NCBI RefSeq assembly: GCF_029457495.1
Contig: NZ_CP120361.1
Span: 806,001 to 870,000 of the forward strand
DNA from: Chelativorans sp. AA-79
GTDB lineage: Bacteria; Pseudomonadota; Alphaproteobacteria; Rhizobiales; Rhizobiaceae
Reading direction: 5' to 3'
DNA length: 64,000 bases
The first letter of the stretch is position 1. The number at the start of each line of letters is the position of its first letter. Of this stretch, positions 1 through 7,721 are shown one piece after another. Both the position numbers and the translations under genes were made by a program. A model generated the notes under the pieces. That model saw nothing but the letters and a program-made list of their open reading frames with translations, was not told the origin of the DNA and did no database searches.

Positions 1-14
1 CTCGTACGACGGCA

Positions 15-45
15 GGCCTACCTCCTCTAGCGACTAGAGGAGCAA
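15..45 (-). promoter_or_regulatory. Divergent MerR-type promoter/operator
   Basis: A perfect inverted repeat with 9-bp arms (22-30 and 34-42, 3-nt centre) lies just before the MerR gene. Read leftward, TTGCTC (45-40) and TAGGCC (20-15) are separated by exactly 19 bp with the palindrome filling the spacer. That is the over-long spacer geometry of MerR-activated promoters. The core, CTCTAG-CGA-CTAGAG, resembles CadR/PbrR-type operators. The promoter would drive a gene to the left of the window, probably a metal efflux or resistance gene (inference). The -10 box is weak. Confidence 0.65.
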
Positions 46-52
46 GCAAAAA

Positions 53-481
53 ATGACTGCACGCGGATTTTCCATCGGCGAGGCCGCCCGGCAGAGCGGC
101 GTCAAGGTGCCCACGATCCGGTTTTACGAGCAGATCGGCCTCCTTCCGGCGCCGCCGCGTAGCGAAGGCAACCGGAGGCAATATGGCGAGAAGGACCTGA
201 ATCGCCTGGCCTTCATACGCCACGCACGGGAGCTGGGCTTCGAGGTCGCAGATATCCGCGAGCTCCTGACGATGACGGAGCAGCCGCAAAGTTCCTGCCA
301 CGAGGCCGACAGCATAGCCGCGAGGCATCTCCGCGAGATCGAGGAGCGGATCACCAAGCTCCAGGCCTTGCGGGGCGAATTGAGGAGAATGGTCGAGGAG
401 TGCGGACACGGAAAGGTGTGCGAGTGCCGCGTCATCCAGGTTCTGGCCGATCATGGCGAGTGCCGCAGTCACACGCATTGA
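53..481 (+). CDS. MerR-family metal-responsive transcriptional regulator
   Basis: This 142-residue protein has the MerR layout: an N-terminal winged helix-turn-helix (FSIGEAARQSGVKVPTIRFY), a recognition region ending near residue 70, a dimerisation helix, and a C-terminal Cys/His-rich metal-binding loop. The loop contains CGHGKVCEC and a final GECRSHTH tail, as in ZntR/CadR/PbrR-like sensors of divalent metals. MerR proteins bind a palindrome in a 19-20 bp spacer and untwist it when metal is bound. Just such a palindrome lies immediately upstream, overlapping a leftward promoter, so the target is probably a divergent efflux gene outside the window. The cognate metal (Zn, Cd, Pb or Hg) cannot be settled from the sequence. 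The start is the ATG at 53, only 10 nt from the operator, so the gene may be autoregulated. Confidence 0.85.
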   Translation: MTARGFSIGEAARQSGVKVPTIRFYEQIGLLPAPPRSEGNRRQYGEKDLNRLAFIRHARELGFEVADIRELLTMTEQPQSSCHEADSIAARHLREIEERITKLQALRGELRRMVEECGHGKVCECRVIQVLADHGECRSHTH

Positions 482-526
482 TCGCCAGTTCTGCGGAAAG
501 CCAAGTCGCCTCGCGGATGCTCCGCG

Positions 527-1546
527 CTATCTGTCCACGGGCTTCCCGGTCGATTGGCGGACATGCAGTTCCGGCTTGATCAGCACCTGGACAGGGTTCA
601 CCTCCGCTCCGTTCAGCCTGTCGAGCAGCACGCGGGCGGCACGCCGGCCCACCTCCCGCTGGCCGTTCCAGACCGTCGTCAGCGCCGGGGTGGCGATCGC
701 TGCCTCTTCGAGATCGTCGTAGCCGGTCACGGAGATATCGACGCCCGGCACGAGCCCGGCGCGGGCGATGCCGTTCATGAGGCCGATGGCGACAAGATCG
801 TTCCAGCAGACCGCGGCCGTCGGCTTGTCCTTCAGTGCCAGGAAAGCGCCCGTCATTTCGAAGCCCGCCTGCTTCGTGCGCGGGCCGGGGAAGCGCCATC
901 CCGGCCGCACTTCCAAGCCGGCCTTCTGCATGGCCGCCACATAGCCCTGATATCGGTCACGGCCCGTCGAGGTCTGGTCGGTGCCGCCGACCATCGCGAT
1001 GCGCGTGTGGCCGAGCGAGATGAGGTGGTTCGTGGCAAGCCCGATTCCATAGGCGTCGTCACCGCGGAAGACAGGCACGCGCGCGCCCTCCACCGTGCGG
1101 GCGATGAGGACGGCCGGAAGCCCATTGTCCTCCGCCATCCGGATGTCCTCGGGGGGCGTGCCGATGGCGGGCGACATGATCACGCCGTCGGCGCCGAGCT
1201 GCAGCAGCGTGTCGAGGAAGGTGCGCTGCTTCTCCAGTTGGTCATAGTGGTTCGACAGCAGAAAAGTCTGGCGCGAGCGGTCGAGCTCGCTTTCGATGGA
1301 GCGCAGGATCTCGGCGAAGAACGGGTTCATGATGTCGTGCACCACGACGCCCACGATGCCCGACCGGGATGTGCGCAGGCTTGCCGCCCGCCGGTTGTAG
1401 ATGTAGCCGATCGCCCGCGCGTGCTCCTTGATGCGCTGGCGCGTGGCCTCCGCCACGAGGGGGCTGTCCCGCAACGCCAGCGAAACCGTTGCCGTCGACA
1501 CGCCCAGGGCGTCGGCAATGGTGGAAAGCTTGATCTTCTGCGCCAG
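527..1546 (-). CDS. LacI-family sugar-type transcriptional regulator, probable CTG start
   Basis: The protein joins an N-terminal LacI helix-turn-helix to a periplasmic-binding-protein-like effector domain (for example GIVGVVVHDIMNPFFAEI and FRGDDAYGIGLATNHLISLG). The first standard start codon, GTG at 1501, would cut off the first recognition helices. The reading frame continues upstream through KIKLSTIADALGVSTATVS, the expected LacI N-terminus. No ATG, GTG or TTG lies between the in-frame stop and that segment. A CTG at 1546, preceded by AAGGAGG at good spacing, would give a complete 339-residue repressor. A perfect palindrome just upstream (1584-1600) is a likely autoregulatory operator. 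The ligand is unknown; no sugar catabolic genes are adjacent in the window. Confidence 0.82.
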   Translation of the reverse strand: MAQKIKLSTIADALGVSTATVSLALRDSPLVAEATRQRIKEHARAIGYIYNRRAASLRTSRSGIVGVVVHDIMNPFFAEILRSIESELDRSRQTFLLSNHYDQLEKQRTFLDTLLQLGADGVIMSPAIGTPPEDIRMAEDNGLPAVLIARTVEGARVPVFRGDDAYGIGLATNHLISLGHTRIAMVGGTDQTSTGRDRYQGYVAAMQKAGLEVRPGWRFPGPRTKQAGFEMTGAFLALKDKPTAAVCWNDLVAIGLMNGIARAGLVPGVDISVTGYDDLEEAAIATPALTTVWNGQREVGRRAARVLLDRLNGAEVNPVQVLIKPELHVRQSTGKPVDR

Positions 1547-1583
1547 CGCGCCCCTCCTTCGCGGAGCTGCCTCTTCGGGTGCT

Positions 1584-1600
1584 CCTTAAACTGTTTAAGG
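1584..1600. promoter_or_regulatory. Palindromic operator upstream of the LacI gene
   Basis: CCTTAAAC-T-GTTTAAGG is a perfect inverted repeat with 8-bp arms and a 1-nt centre. It lies 38 bp before the probable CTG start of the LacI-family gene. Its size and TTAAAC/GTTTAA half-sites fit a LacI-type operator, so autoregulation is the simplest reading. Confidence 0.6.
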
Positions 1601-1628
1601 CTCGCTTATGCCATCGCGCTCGGGAAGG

Positions 1629-2597
1629 TCAAAGCTTTTTTGCCAGCGTCTCGGTCTCGGCGGTGGGGAGACTGCGGCTGGCAAGCCGCAGCCGATGCTC
1701 GCGATGCACGATGTAGAGGCCGCTCGCTACGATGATGGCCGCTCCCACGAGCGTGGCTGCGTCCGGCAATTGGCCGAAGACGAGATAGCCGAGGCCGATC
1801 ATCCACACGATCTGCAGATAGGGATAGGGTGCCAATGCGATGGTCGTCGCCTGGCGGAAGGCGAGGATGAGGAGCCAGTGCCCGACGCCTCCGAAGAAGC
1901 CGAGCGACAGGAGGACCGCCCATTGCAGCGGCTCCTGCGGCAGGGAGCCGTAGAGCGGCACGGCGGGCGCCATCAGGATCACCGGGCACAGCGCGGAATA
2001 GAAGATCAGGCTCTCGGCCGTCTCGGTCGCGCCCATGCGGCGCGTGAGGATCACGTAGAAGGAATAGGACGTCATCGAGCAGAGGGCGAAGACGTGGCCG
2101 ACACCGAAGGCGCCGAAGCCGGGGCGCGTGATGACGAGCATGCCGAGGAAGCCGAACAGGATCGCCGCCCAGCGCCGCCACCCGGCCCATTCGCCGAGCA
2201 GCGGCCCCGCGAGCGCGGTGATGAACATGGGCGCGAAGAAGCTGATCGACACGGTCTCGGCAAGCTGCAGCGTCTTCAGGGCCTGGAAGTTGAAGAAGGT
2301 GGAGCCGAACAGGAAAACGCTGCGCAGGAGCTGCCACGGCAGGCTCTTTACCGCGAAAATTGCCGGGTTGCGCCAGGCGCGCAGGAGAAGAAGCACCAGC
2401 ACGAGGTGGATGGCGAAACGCGCCCAGGCGACGAAGGGCGCTTCGAGCCCGCCGGTGACGAGGAACTTGGCGCTGGTGTCGAGGCAGGAGAACAGCAGTC
2501 CCGCGCTGAACATGAGGGCGATGGCGGAAGCCGGTGCGGCCGGCTCGGCGGCCGCGCGCGGGTCCCTGCTTGGCTCCGGGTCGGCTGCAGTCTTCAT
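1629..2597 (-). CDS. DMT-superfamily (EamA) transporter
   Basis: This is an integral inner-membrane protein of about 322 residues with roughly ten hydrophobic segments and two EamA-type halves. The second half begins near GVGHVFALCSMTSYSFYVIL. Members of the drug/metabolite transporter superfamily usually export metabolites or amino acids; the substrate here is not predictable. I start at the ATG at 2597 (MKTAADPEPSRD). An upstream ATG in the same frame would add a Cys-rich leader not expected in the family. The N-terminus before the first membrane segment is Ala/Pro-rich. A MarR gene lies just upstream on the same strand and may control it. Confidence 0.82.
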   Translation of the reverse strand: MKTAADPEPSRDPRAAAEPAAPASAIALMFSAGLLFSCLDTSAKFLVTGGLEAPFVAWARFAIHLVLVLLLLRAWRNPAIFAVKSLPWQLLRSVFLFGSTFFNFQALKTLQLAETVSISFFAPMFITALAGPLLGEWAGWRRWAAILFGFLGMLVITRPGFGAFGVGHVFALCSMTSYSFYVILTRRMGATETAESLIFYSALCPVILMAPAVPLYGSLPQEPLQWAVLLSLGFFGGVGHWLLILAFRQATTIALAPYPYLQIVWMIGLGYLVFGQLPDAATLVGAAIIVASGLYIVHREHRLRLASRSLPTAETETLAKKL

Positions 2598-2709
2598 TCG
2601 TCGGGATTTCGTGTGTGAGAACGCATCACAAGATGCGCATACGCCTTTACGGCCGGAAAGCAAGGGCGGCGTGGTGCCGCCGGCGGGGCGGCCGGCACGG
2701 AAGAGGCGT

Positions 2710-3186
2710 TCAGGCGTCTTCCTCGACCTCTTCCTCTTCCTCCACGATGATCGGAGCCTTGCGGGAAAGATTGGCCTCGATGCGCGCGAGAAGCTTCACC
2801 AGCGCCTTCTGCTCCTTCTTGTCGAGACTCTTCAGCGCCTGCTTCTCCGTCTTGCGCACCGAGCGCTCGATGGCGCGGATCAGCTCGGCGCCGCTTTCGG
2901 TGAGATAGACATGGGCGCGGCGCGCGTCGGTGTCGGAGGCCCGCTTCTCCAGGAAACCCTGGGCGGCAAGCCGGTTGATCGTCTTGGTGATCGTCGGCGG
3001 GCGCACGCCCAGCTTCTCGGCGAGCTGGCTCGGCGTCAGGCCGTTCTCCTGATCGAGGGCCAGCATGATCTTGTCCTGGCCGGCATAGAGGCCCTGGTCT
3101 AGAAGCCGCTCGGCGAGCGCCGTGCGCGAAAGCCGGGCAGCCGACTGGAGCCGGCCAATGATCGAACCCTTGGATGTCCTTGACAT
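2710..3186 (-). CDS. MarR-family transcriptional regulator
   Basis: This 158-residue protein has a typical MarR winged helix: LTPSQLAEKLGVRPPTITKTINRLAAQGFLEK is the recognition region, followed by a wing (DTDARRAHVYLTESG) and a C-terminal dimerisation helix. An unusual acidic tail rich in Glu (EEEEEVEEDA) closes the protein. It lies 112 bp upstream of, and co-directional with, the DMT transporter, and is divergent from the creatininase-family gene. It is therefore a candidate repressor of either one. An inverted pair of AAAAGATAG motifs in the intergenic region could be its binding site. The inducing ligand is unknown. Confidence 0.85.
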   Translation of the reverse strand: MSRTSKGSIIGRLQSAARLSRTALAERLLDQGLYAGQDKIMLALDQENGLTPSQLAEKLGVRPPTITKTINRLAAQGFLEKRASDTDARRAHVYLTESGAELIRAIERSVRKTEKQALKSLDKKEQKALVKLLARIEANLSRKAPIIVEEEEEVEEDA

Positions 3187-3227
3187 GAGATCGCTTCCTA
3201 TGCCCGCCTACGGCGATTGAGGCCCAC

Positions 3228-3320
3228 AAAAGATAGTCCGGCGCGCGACGACGACAATGGTGAGCCAGCTTGCCGCACCGGCCTGCACAGGTTAGCTTTT
3301 CGCCTCGCCGGCTATCTTTT
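3228..3320. promoter_or_regulatory. Inverted AAAAGATAG-CCGGCG motif pair between the MarR and creatininase genes
   Basis: AAAAGATAGtCCGGCG begins at 3228, and its near-perfect reverse complement CGCCGGCTATCTTTT occupies 3306-3320. They differ by one inserted base. A third copy, AAAAGATAGCCG, sits at 3384-3395 inside the start of the creatininase gene. The pair lies in the divergent intergenic region and may be a regulator-binding site. The wide spacing makes this tentative. Confidence 0.35.
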
Positions 3321-3328
3321 TCGAGCCT

Positions 3329-4111
3329 ATGCCAAATCGGCGTTTCAATCATGTGACAAACGGAGTTTCCGTGGCAAGCCATGAAAAGATAGCCGTCCTG
3401 CCTCTGGGCGCGACAGAGCAGCACGGGCCGCACCTGCCGCCCGAGACGGACTGGATCATCGCGGAGGCCGTCGCCGAGAGGACCCGGGCGCGGTCCGGTG
3501 ACGCAATCAAGCTCGATATCCTGGCGGTCGAGAAAGCCGGCTACTCGATCGAGCATTCTGACGACCCGCGCACGGTCTCGCTCGGCTTCGACGAGGCGGT
3601 TCGGCGCTGGGTGGGCATCGGCGAAGATCTTTGCCGACGGGGCACTCGCAAATTCGTCATGCTGAACGCCCATGGCGGCAATTCTCCTCTCATGACCATC
3701 GCGGCAACGGAACTGCGCGCCCGCCACCGCATGCTTGCGGTGGCGACGAGCTGGACGCGCTTCGGCACGCCGCCCGGCCTCGTGCCGGAGGAGGAGAAGG
3801 CACAGGGCATCCATGGCGGCTTCATCGAAACGTCCGTGATGCTGGCGCTGCGGCCGGACCTCGTAGAGTTGGAAGAGGCTCGCGATTTTCCTTCCGAGCA
3901 GGCGCGGTTCCAGCGGGAGTTCACCCATCTGAGAGCCTACGGTCCGCACGCCTTCGGCTGGATGATGCGCGATCTTTCGCCTGAAGGCGTGGTGGGCAAT
4001 GCCGCCGCCGCAAGCCGCGAAGCGGGCGAAAGGCTGCTGGAGCATGCGGTTTCGGGCTTCGCCGAGCTGCTCGCGGATGTCGACCGCTTCGACCTCAAAG
4101 CCTTGAGATAG
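3329..4111 (+). CDS. Creatininase-family amidohydrolase
   Basis: This 260-residue protein carries the creatininase-family metal site: VLPLGATEQHGPHLPPETD near residues 23-41 (Glu, His and Asp metal ligands), NAHGGN near 113-118, and GIHGGFIETS near 161-170. Family members include creatininase, mycofactocin-processing MftE and FAPy hydrolase (ArfB), all metal-dependent amide hydrolases. No mycofactocin or riboflavin genes are nearby, so the substrate is uncertain. The start at 3329 gives a normal N-terminus. The gene is divergent from the MarR gene and ends 2 bp before the convergent dioxygenase gene. Confidence 0.82.
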   Translation: MPNRRFNHVTNGVSVASHEKIAVLPLGATEQHGPHLPPETDWIIAEAVAERTRARSGDAIKLDILAVEKAGYSIEHSDDPRTVSLGFDEAVRRWVGIGEDLCRRGTRKFVMLNAHGGNSPLMTIAATELRARHRMLAVATSWTRFGTPPGLVPEEEKAQGIHGGFIETSVMLALRPDLVELEEARDFPSEQARFQREFTHLRAYGPHAFGWMMRDLSPEGVVGNAAAASREAGERLLEHAVSGFAELLADVDRFDLKALR

Positions 4112-4113
4112 CG

Positions 4114-4815
4114 CTAACCCGCCACCGCGATGACGAGTGCTGCCTCCGCCGTCCCGCCTGTCCGCTCCGTCTCGGCGAGCGCGGACGAGCCGGCGCGCCG
4201 GGCAATGCCGTCGCGGTCGTTGAAGGTCGCAGCTTGGAGCGCGCGGCTGTTATAAGGGGCGATCTCCGTGTAAACGGAGCGGCTGAACTCGTCTGGGAAG
4301 AACATCTGCCCCGTCAGCACGCTGCGCTCGTTCGGAAACGCCTTGAAATGGATGTGGGGCGTGCGCCCGGGATACCAGCCGGGATAGATGGTCGAGAAGG
4401 TGGCTATTCCCTGCTCATCGGCAAACTGCGTGCCGCGCAGGAAGCTTTCGCCCGTCGTGTCACGGCGGCCGGGCTGTCGCGGATAGCCGGAATAGGCACC
4501 CTCGGCATCGCAATGCCATATATCCACGCGTGCGCCGGGAATGGGTTCGCAGGAGGCGTCTACCACCTGCAGCCGCACCCGCAGGGGAAGACCGGGCACG
4601 CCTTCCGCGATATCCGACCGCTCGAGCTTGGGATCGAAGTAGAAGGGACCTTCCGTCGTCTCCGGCATGATGGAGCAGACGCCCGCGCCGGTGATCAGCG
4701 GCTGGGCGGCGGCTGCCGTCCGCGTCTTGCTGAAGAGTTCGGCCGTAAGGAACGTGCCTCCTCCGGCGGTCACCGCCAGAAGCGCGAAGGCTTTTCGTCG
4801 GGTGATCGTCGTCAT
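4114..4815 (-). CDS. Exported intradiol ring-cleavage dioxygenase-family protein
   Basis: The mature part shows the intradiol dioxygenase fold: VDIWHCDAEGAYSGY near residues 97-111, and YPGWYPGRTPHIHFKAF near 144-160. The four non-haem Fe(III) ligands are visible as Tyr108, Tyr148, His154 and His156. Unlike cytosolic catechol or protocatechuate dioxygenases it has an N-terminal ITRRKAFALLAVTAGG segment typical of a Tat signal, so the enzyme is probably folded and then exported. I start at the ATG at 4815 so that the twin arginine falls near residue 6. Two more ATG-like starts lie upstream. It probably attacks catecholic compounds in the periplasm; the exact substrate is unknown. Confidence 0.85.
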   Translation of the reverse strand: MTTITRRKAFALLAVTAGGGTFLTAELFSKTRTAAAAQPLITGAGVCSIMPETTEGPFYFDPKLERSDIAEGVPGLPLRVRLQVVDASCEPIPGARVDIWHCDAEGAYSGYPRQPGRRDTTGESFLRGTQFADEQGIATFSTIYPGWYPGRTPHIHFKAFPNERSVLTGQMFFPDEFSRSVYTEIAPYNSRALQAATFNDRDGIARRAGSSALAETERTGGTAEAALVIAVAG

Positions 4816-4994
4816 TCTCTCGCCCTTCATCAATCGAAGCATTCAGTCGTCCTCACCAGGTTAGCCGCTGGATGCCGCAGCGACGAATGAACTCTTCGTA
4901 AGAATGGAAGCGGCGGGCCAACTCCGCCCGTGCAAATCGGGCCGCGGCGTCTTATATGGACGGCAACGACCATCATTCGCCCGCGAGGGAATCC

Positions 4995-6032
4995 ATGTCC
5001 GAACAGCTTTCGCAAATCCCGGTCACGGTCCTGACCGGCTATCTCGGCTCCGGCAAGACCACGCTTCTGAACCGCATCCTCTCGGAAGATCACGGCAAGC
5101 GCTATGCTGTGATCGTCAACGAGTTCGGCGAGATCGGCATCGACAACGACCTCATCGTCGAATCGGACGAGGAGATCTACGAGATGAACAATGGCTGCGT
5201 GTGCTGCACCGTGCGCGGCGACCTCGTGCGCGTGGTGGAGGGGCTGACGCGCCGGCCGGGCCGTTTCGACGCCATCATCGTGGAGACCACGGGGCTGGCC
5301 GATCCGGCCCCCGTGGCGCAGACCTTCTTCATGGACGACGATGTGCGCGCCAAGACCAAGCTCGACGCCGTGGTGGCGCTGGTGGACGCCAAGCACCTGC
5401 CGCTGAGGCTCAAGGACTCCCGAGAGGCGGCGGACCAGATCGCCTTCGCCGACGTGGTGGTGCTCAACAAGACAGATCTCGTTTCGCCCGAGGAGCTTCG
5501 CCAGGTGGAAGCTGCCGTGCGGCAGATCAATCCGAGTGCGCGCATCCACAAGACGGAGCGCGCCGGCGTGGCGCTGTCGGACGTGCTCGATCGGGGCGCT
5601 TTCGACCTGCAGCGCGCGCTGGAAAGCGATCCGCATTTCCTCGACGACCATGATCACGATCATGACCACCACGACCACGACCACGACCACGATCATGACC
5701 ACCATCACCATCATGGCGCCCTTTCCGATATTCACGATGTCGGGGTGACCTCGATCTCGCTGCGTGCGGGTGAGATGGATCCGAAGAAATTCTTTCCCTG
5801 GATCCAGAAGACCACGCAGATGGACGGGCCGAACATCCTGCGGCTCAAGGGCATCATCGCGCTCGCCGACGATCCGGAGCGCTATGTGGTGCAGGGTGTG
5901 CACATGATCGTCGAGGGCGACCACCAGCGCGCCTGGAAGGAGGGCGAAAAGCGCGAAAGCCGCTTGGTCTTCATCGGCCGGGAGCTCGATGCCGAACGCC
6001 TGAAGCGCACCTTCGAAGCTTGCCAGGCCTGA
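4995..6032 (+). CDS. CobW/COG0523 zinc-type metallochaperone GTPase with His-rich loop
   Basis: This 345-residue G3E-family GTPase has Walker [10 protein letters not shown] (residues 15-23), the metal-binding CxCC motif GCVCCT (68-71), an ETTGLADP switch region, NKTDL for guanine specificity, and a C-terminal CobW domain. Between the domains lies a run of about 24 His/Asp residues (codons 5643-5714), typical of zinc-handling members. Such proteins deliver zinc to client enzymes and are often Zur-regulated. I could not find a convincing Zur box here. The ATG at 4995 has a purine-rich RBS; an upstream in-frame ATG at 4956 is less likely. The WD40 gene follows after 3 bp. Confidence 0.88.
   Translation: MSEQLSQIPVTVLTGYLGSGKTTLLNRILSEDHGKRYAVIVNEFGEIGIDNDLIVESDEEIYEMNNGCVCCTVRGDLVRVVEGLTRRPGRFDAIIVETTGLADPAPVAQTFFMDDDVRAKTKLDAVVALVDAKHLPLRLKDSREAADQIAFADVVVLNKTDLVSPEELRQVEAAVRQINPSARIHKTERAGVALSDVLDRGAFDLQRALESDPHFLDDHDHDHDHHDHDHDHDHDHHHHHGALSDIHDVGVTSISLRAGEMDPKKFFPWIQKTTQMDGPNILRLKGIIALADDPERYVVQGVHMIVEGDHQRAWKEGEKRESRLVFIGRELDAERLKRTFEACQA
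5643..5714 (+). repeat. Low-complexity GAYCAY repeat coding a His/Asp tract
   Basis: About 72 bp of near-tandem GAC/GAT-CAC/CAT codons inside the CobW-family gene encode alternating Asp and His, ending in five His residues. It is a plausible zinc-sequestering loop and, as DNA, a site prone to slippage in 6-bp units. Confidence 0.85.
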
Positions 6033-6035
6033 GGC

Positions 6036-7010
6036 ATGCCTACTGTTGCCCCGCTGGACCTCGACGGCCACTGCATTGCAACCGTATGGCTGAACGACAT
6101 CCCGCATTTCGCGCTGGCGGACGGTGTCGTCCACCGGCTGGACAACGGCCACAAGTGGGCGGAACTGCATGACGGGTTGCTTTCGGCCATTCCGACGCGC
6201 GATCACCGGCGACTCTTGACGGGCGGCGAAGACGGCAGGGCATGCGCCCTCTCTCCGGACGGCTCCGTGGAGCAGCTTGCCGAGATCGGCCGCAAATGGG
6301 TGACGAGCGTGGCCGCCGGCCCTCAGGAGATGGTCGCCTTCGCGAGCGGGCGGGTGGCTTACGTCCGCTTTCCGGAAGGCAGGATCCGCGAGTTCCAGCA
6401 TCCGCGCAGCGTGGAAGGACTCGCCTTCGCGCCCAAGGGCATCCGGCTCGGCGTGGCGCGCTACAACGGCGCCACGCTGCATTTCCCTGCCACCGAGGGA
6501 AAGCCGACCGAGCTTGAATGGGCGGGCGCGCATACCGGCATCACCTTCTCGCCGGACGGCAGCTTCCTCGTCACGACGATGCAGGAGAACGCCCTGCACG
6601 GCTGGAAGTTCTCCGACGGCAGGCATATGCGCATGGCGGGCTATCCGTCGAAGGTGAAGAGCTGCTCCTGGAGCGCGAAAGGGCGCTGGCTCGCCACCTC
6701 CGGCGCGCCGGCGGCGATCGTCTGGCCCTTCCAGGGCAAGGACGGGCCGATGGGCAAGGCGCCGCTGGAGCTCGGCACGCGGGGCGATGTGATGGTCACC
6801 CAGGTTTGCTGCCATCCTGTGGAGGACATCGCGGCGATCGGCTATTCCGATGGCATGATCCTTGCCGCGCGCTTTGCGGACGCCAAGGAGGTGCTCCTGC
6901 GCCGGCCGGGCAAGGGCGCGGTAACGGCCATGAGCTGGGACGGCGAGGGCCGCCGCCTTGCCTTCGGCACCGAGGCCGGCGACTGCGGCGTGGTCGACAT
7001 CTCGGCCTAA
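6036..7010 (+). CDS. WD40-repeat beta-propeller protein, CobW partner
   Basis: This 324-residue protein is made of degenerate WD40-like blades with recurrent ITFSPDGSFLVTTMQEN and SWSAKGRWLATSGAPAAIVW patterns. It has no signal peptide or catalytic motif, so it is probably a cytoplasmic scaffold. It begins 3 bp after the CobW-family GTPase stop and must be co-transcribed with it. The pairing of COG0523 GTPase and WD40 protein recurs in Hyphomicrobiales (from memory), so a shared role in zinc homeostasis is likely but not demonstrated. The ATG at 6036 is used because translational coupling is so tight. Confidence 0.75.
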   Translation: MPTVAPLDLDGHCIATVWLNDIPHFALADGVVHRLDNGHKWAELHDGLLSAIPTRDHRRLLTGGEDGRACALSPDGSVEQLAEIGRKWVTSVAAGPQEMVAFASGRVAYVRFPEGRIREFQHPRSVEGLAFAPKGIRLGVARYNGATLHFPATEGKPTELEWAGAHTGITFSPDGSFLVTTMQENALHGWKFSDGRHMRMAGYPSKVKSCSWSAKGRWLATSGAPAAIVWPFQGKDGPMGKAPLELGTRGDVMVTQVCCHPVEDIAAIGYSDGMILAARFADAKEVLLRRPGKGAVTAMSWDGEGRRLAFGTEAGDCGVVDISA

Positions 7011-7100
7011 CAAGTGCCCTGCGAAGGGTTTCGCCAATCGTCGACGCTGCGAAGCAGGGGCCGGAGCCGGCAGGGCAACCTGGCGCGCTGGCGCTGAAGA

Positions 7101-7721
7101 TCACCCCCTCATCATCTTCTTCACCCTGCGCATGTCCGCGGCAAAGAGTTCGCGCGCGCGGTGCCTGTCCATCTCATCCGGAATGCGCAGAAGGGAGGAG
7201 GGGTGGACCGTGATGAAAACGGGCACACCTTCCAGGCTTTCTGCCACCGTGCCGCGCAGTTTCATCACCGGCACCGCCTTGCCAATCAGCGCCCGTGCCG
7301 CCGTCGCACCCAGCGCCACCGCCACATCGGGCTGGATCTGCGTCAGTTCCTGATCCAGCCACCAGCGGCAGGCGCGGATTTCGCCCGCATTGGGTTTGGA
7401 GTGGATGCGCCGCTTGCCGCGCGGCTCGAACTTGAAATGCTTCACCGCATTGGTGACATAGGTCTTCTTCCGGTCGATGCCGGCCTCTTCCAGAATGGCA
7501 TCGAAGAGCCTGCCCGCGGGGCCGACGAAGGGGCGCCCCTCGATGTCCTCCTTGTCGCCCGGCTGCTCGCCCACGAACACCACGCGCGCATTGCTTCCAC
7601 CCTCGCCGAAAACGGTCTGGGTGGCGTTCCTGTAGAGATCGCAGCGCGTGCAGCCTGCAGCATCCTCCCGCAGGGCATCCAGAGAAGCTGCGACGGTCTT
7701 CTCGGCGGTGTCCACAGCCAT
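7101..7721 (-). CDS. udgX: UdgX-type uracil-DNA glycosylase
   Basis: This 206-residue protein belongs to the uracil-DNA glycosylase superfamily. It has motif A GEQPGDKED (residues 51-59), GRPFVGPAG, and motif B VHPSSLLR (172-179). It also has the KRRIH insert (103-107), which is diagnostic of UdgX. In Mycobacterium UdgX the corresponding His forms a covalent bond with the abasic sugar after uracil removal. Only three Cys are visible (24, 27 and 118). A fourth iron-sulfur ligand would have to be another residue, perhaps His95 in NAVKH (inference). I start at the ATG at 7721, giving the usual UdgX length; an upstream frame extension lacks similarity to the family. It is convergent with the WD40 gene. 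Confidence 0.9.
   Translation of the reverse strand: MAVDTAEKTVAASLDALREDAAGCTRCDLYRNATQTVFGEGGSNARVVFVGEQPGDKEDIEGRPFVGPAGRLFDAILEEAGIDRKKTYVTNAVKHFKFEPRGKRRIHSKPNAGEIRACRWWLDQELTQIQPDVAVALGATAARALIGKAVPVMKLRGTVAESLEGVPVFITVHPSSLLRIPDEMDRHRARELFAADMRRVKKMMRG

Noticed and set aside
4850..4994. Possible Zur box before the CobW-type gene
   Set aside because: No convincing GTTATAATATAAC-like palindrome is present; the only AT-rich word (CTTATATGG) is too short.
5643..5714. GAYCAY tandem repeat as a possible CRISPR or satellite
   Set aside because: It is in frame within the CobW-type gene and encodes the expected His-rich loop.
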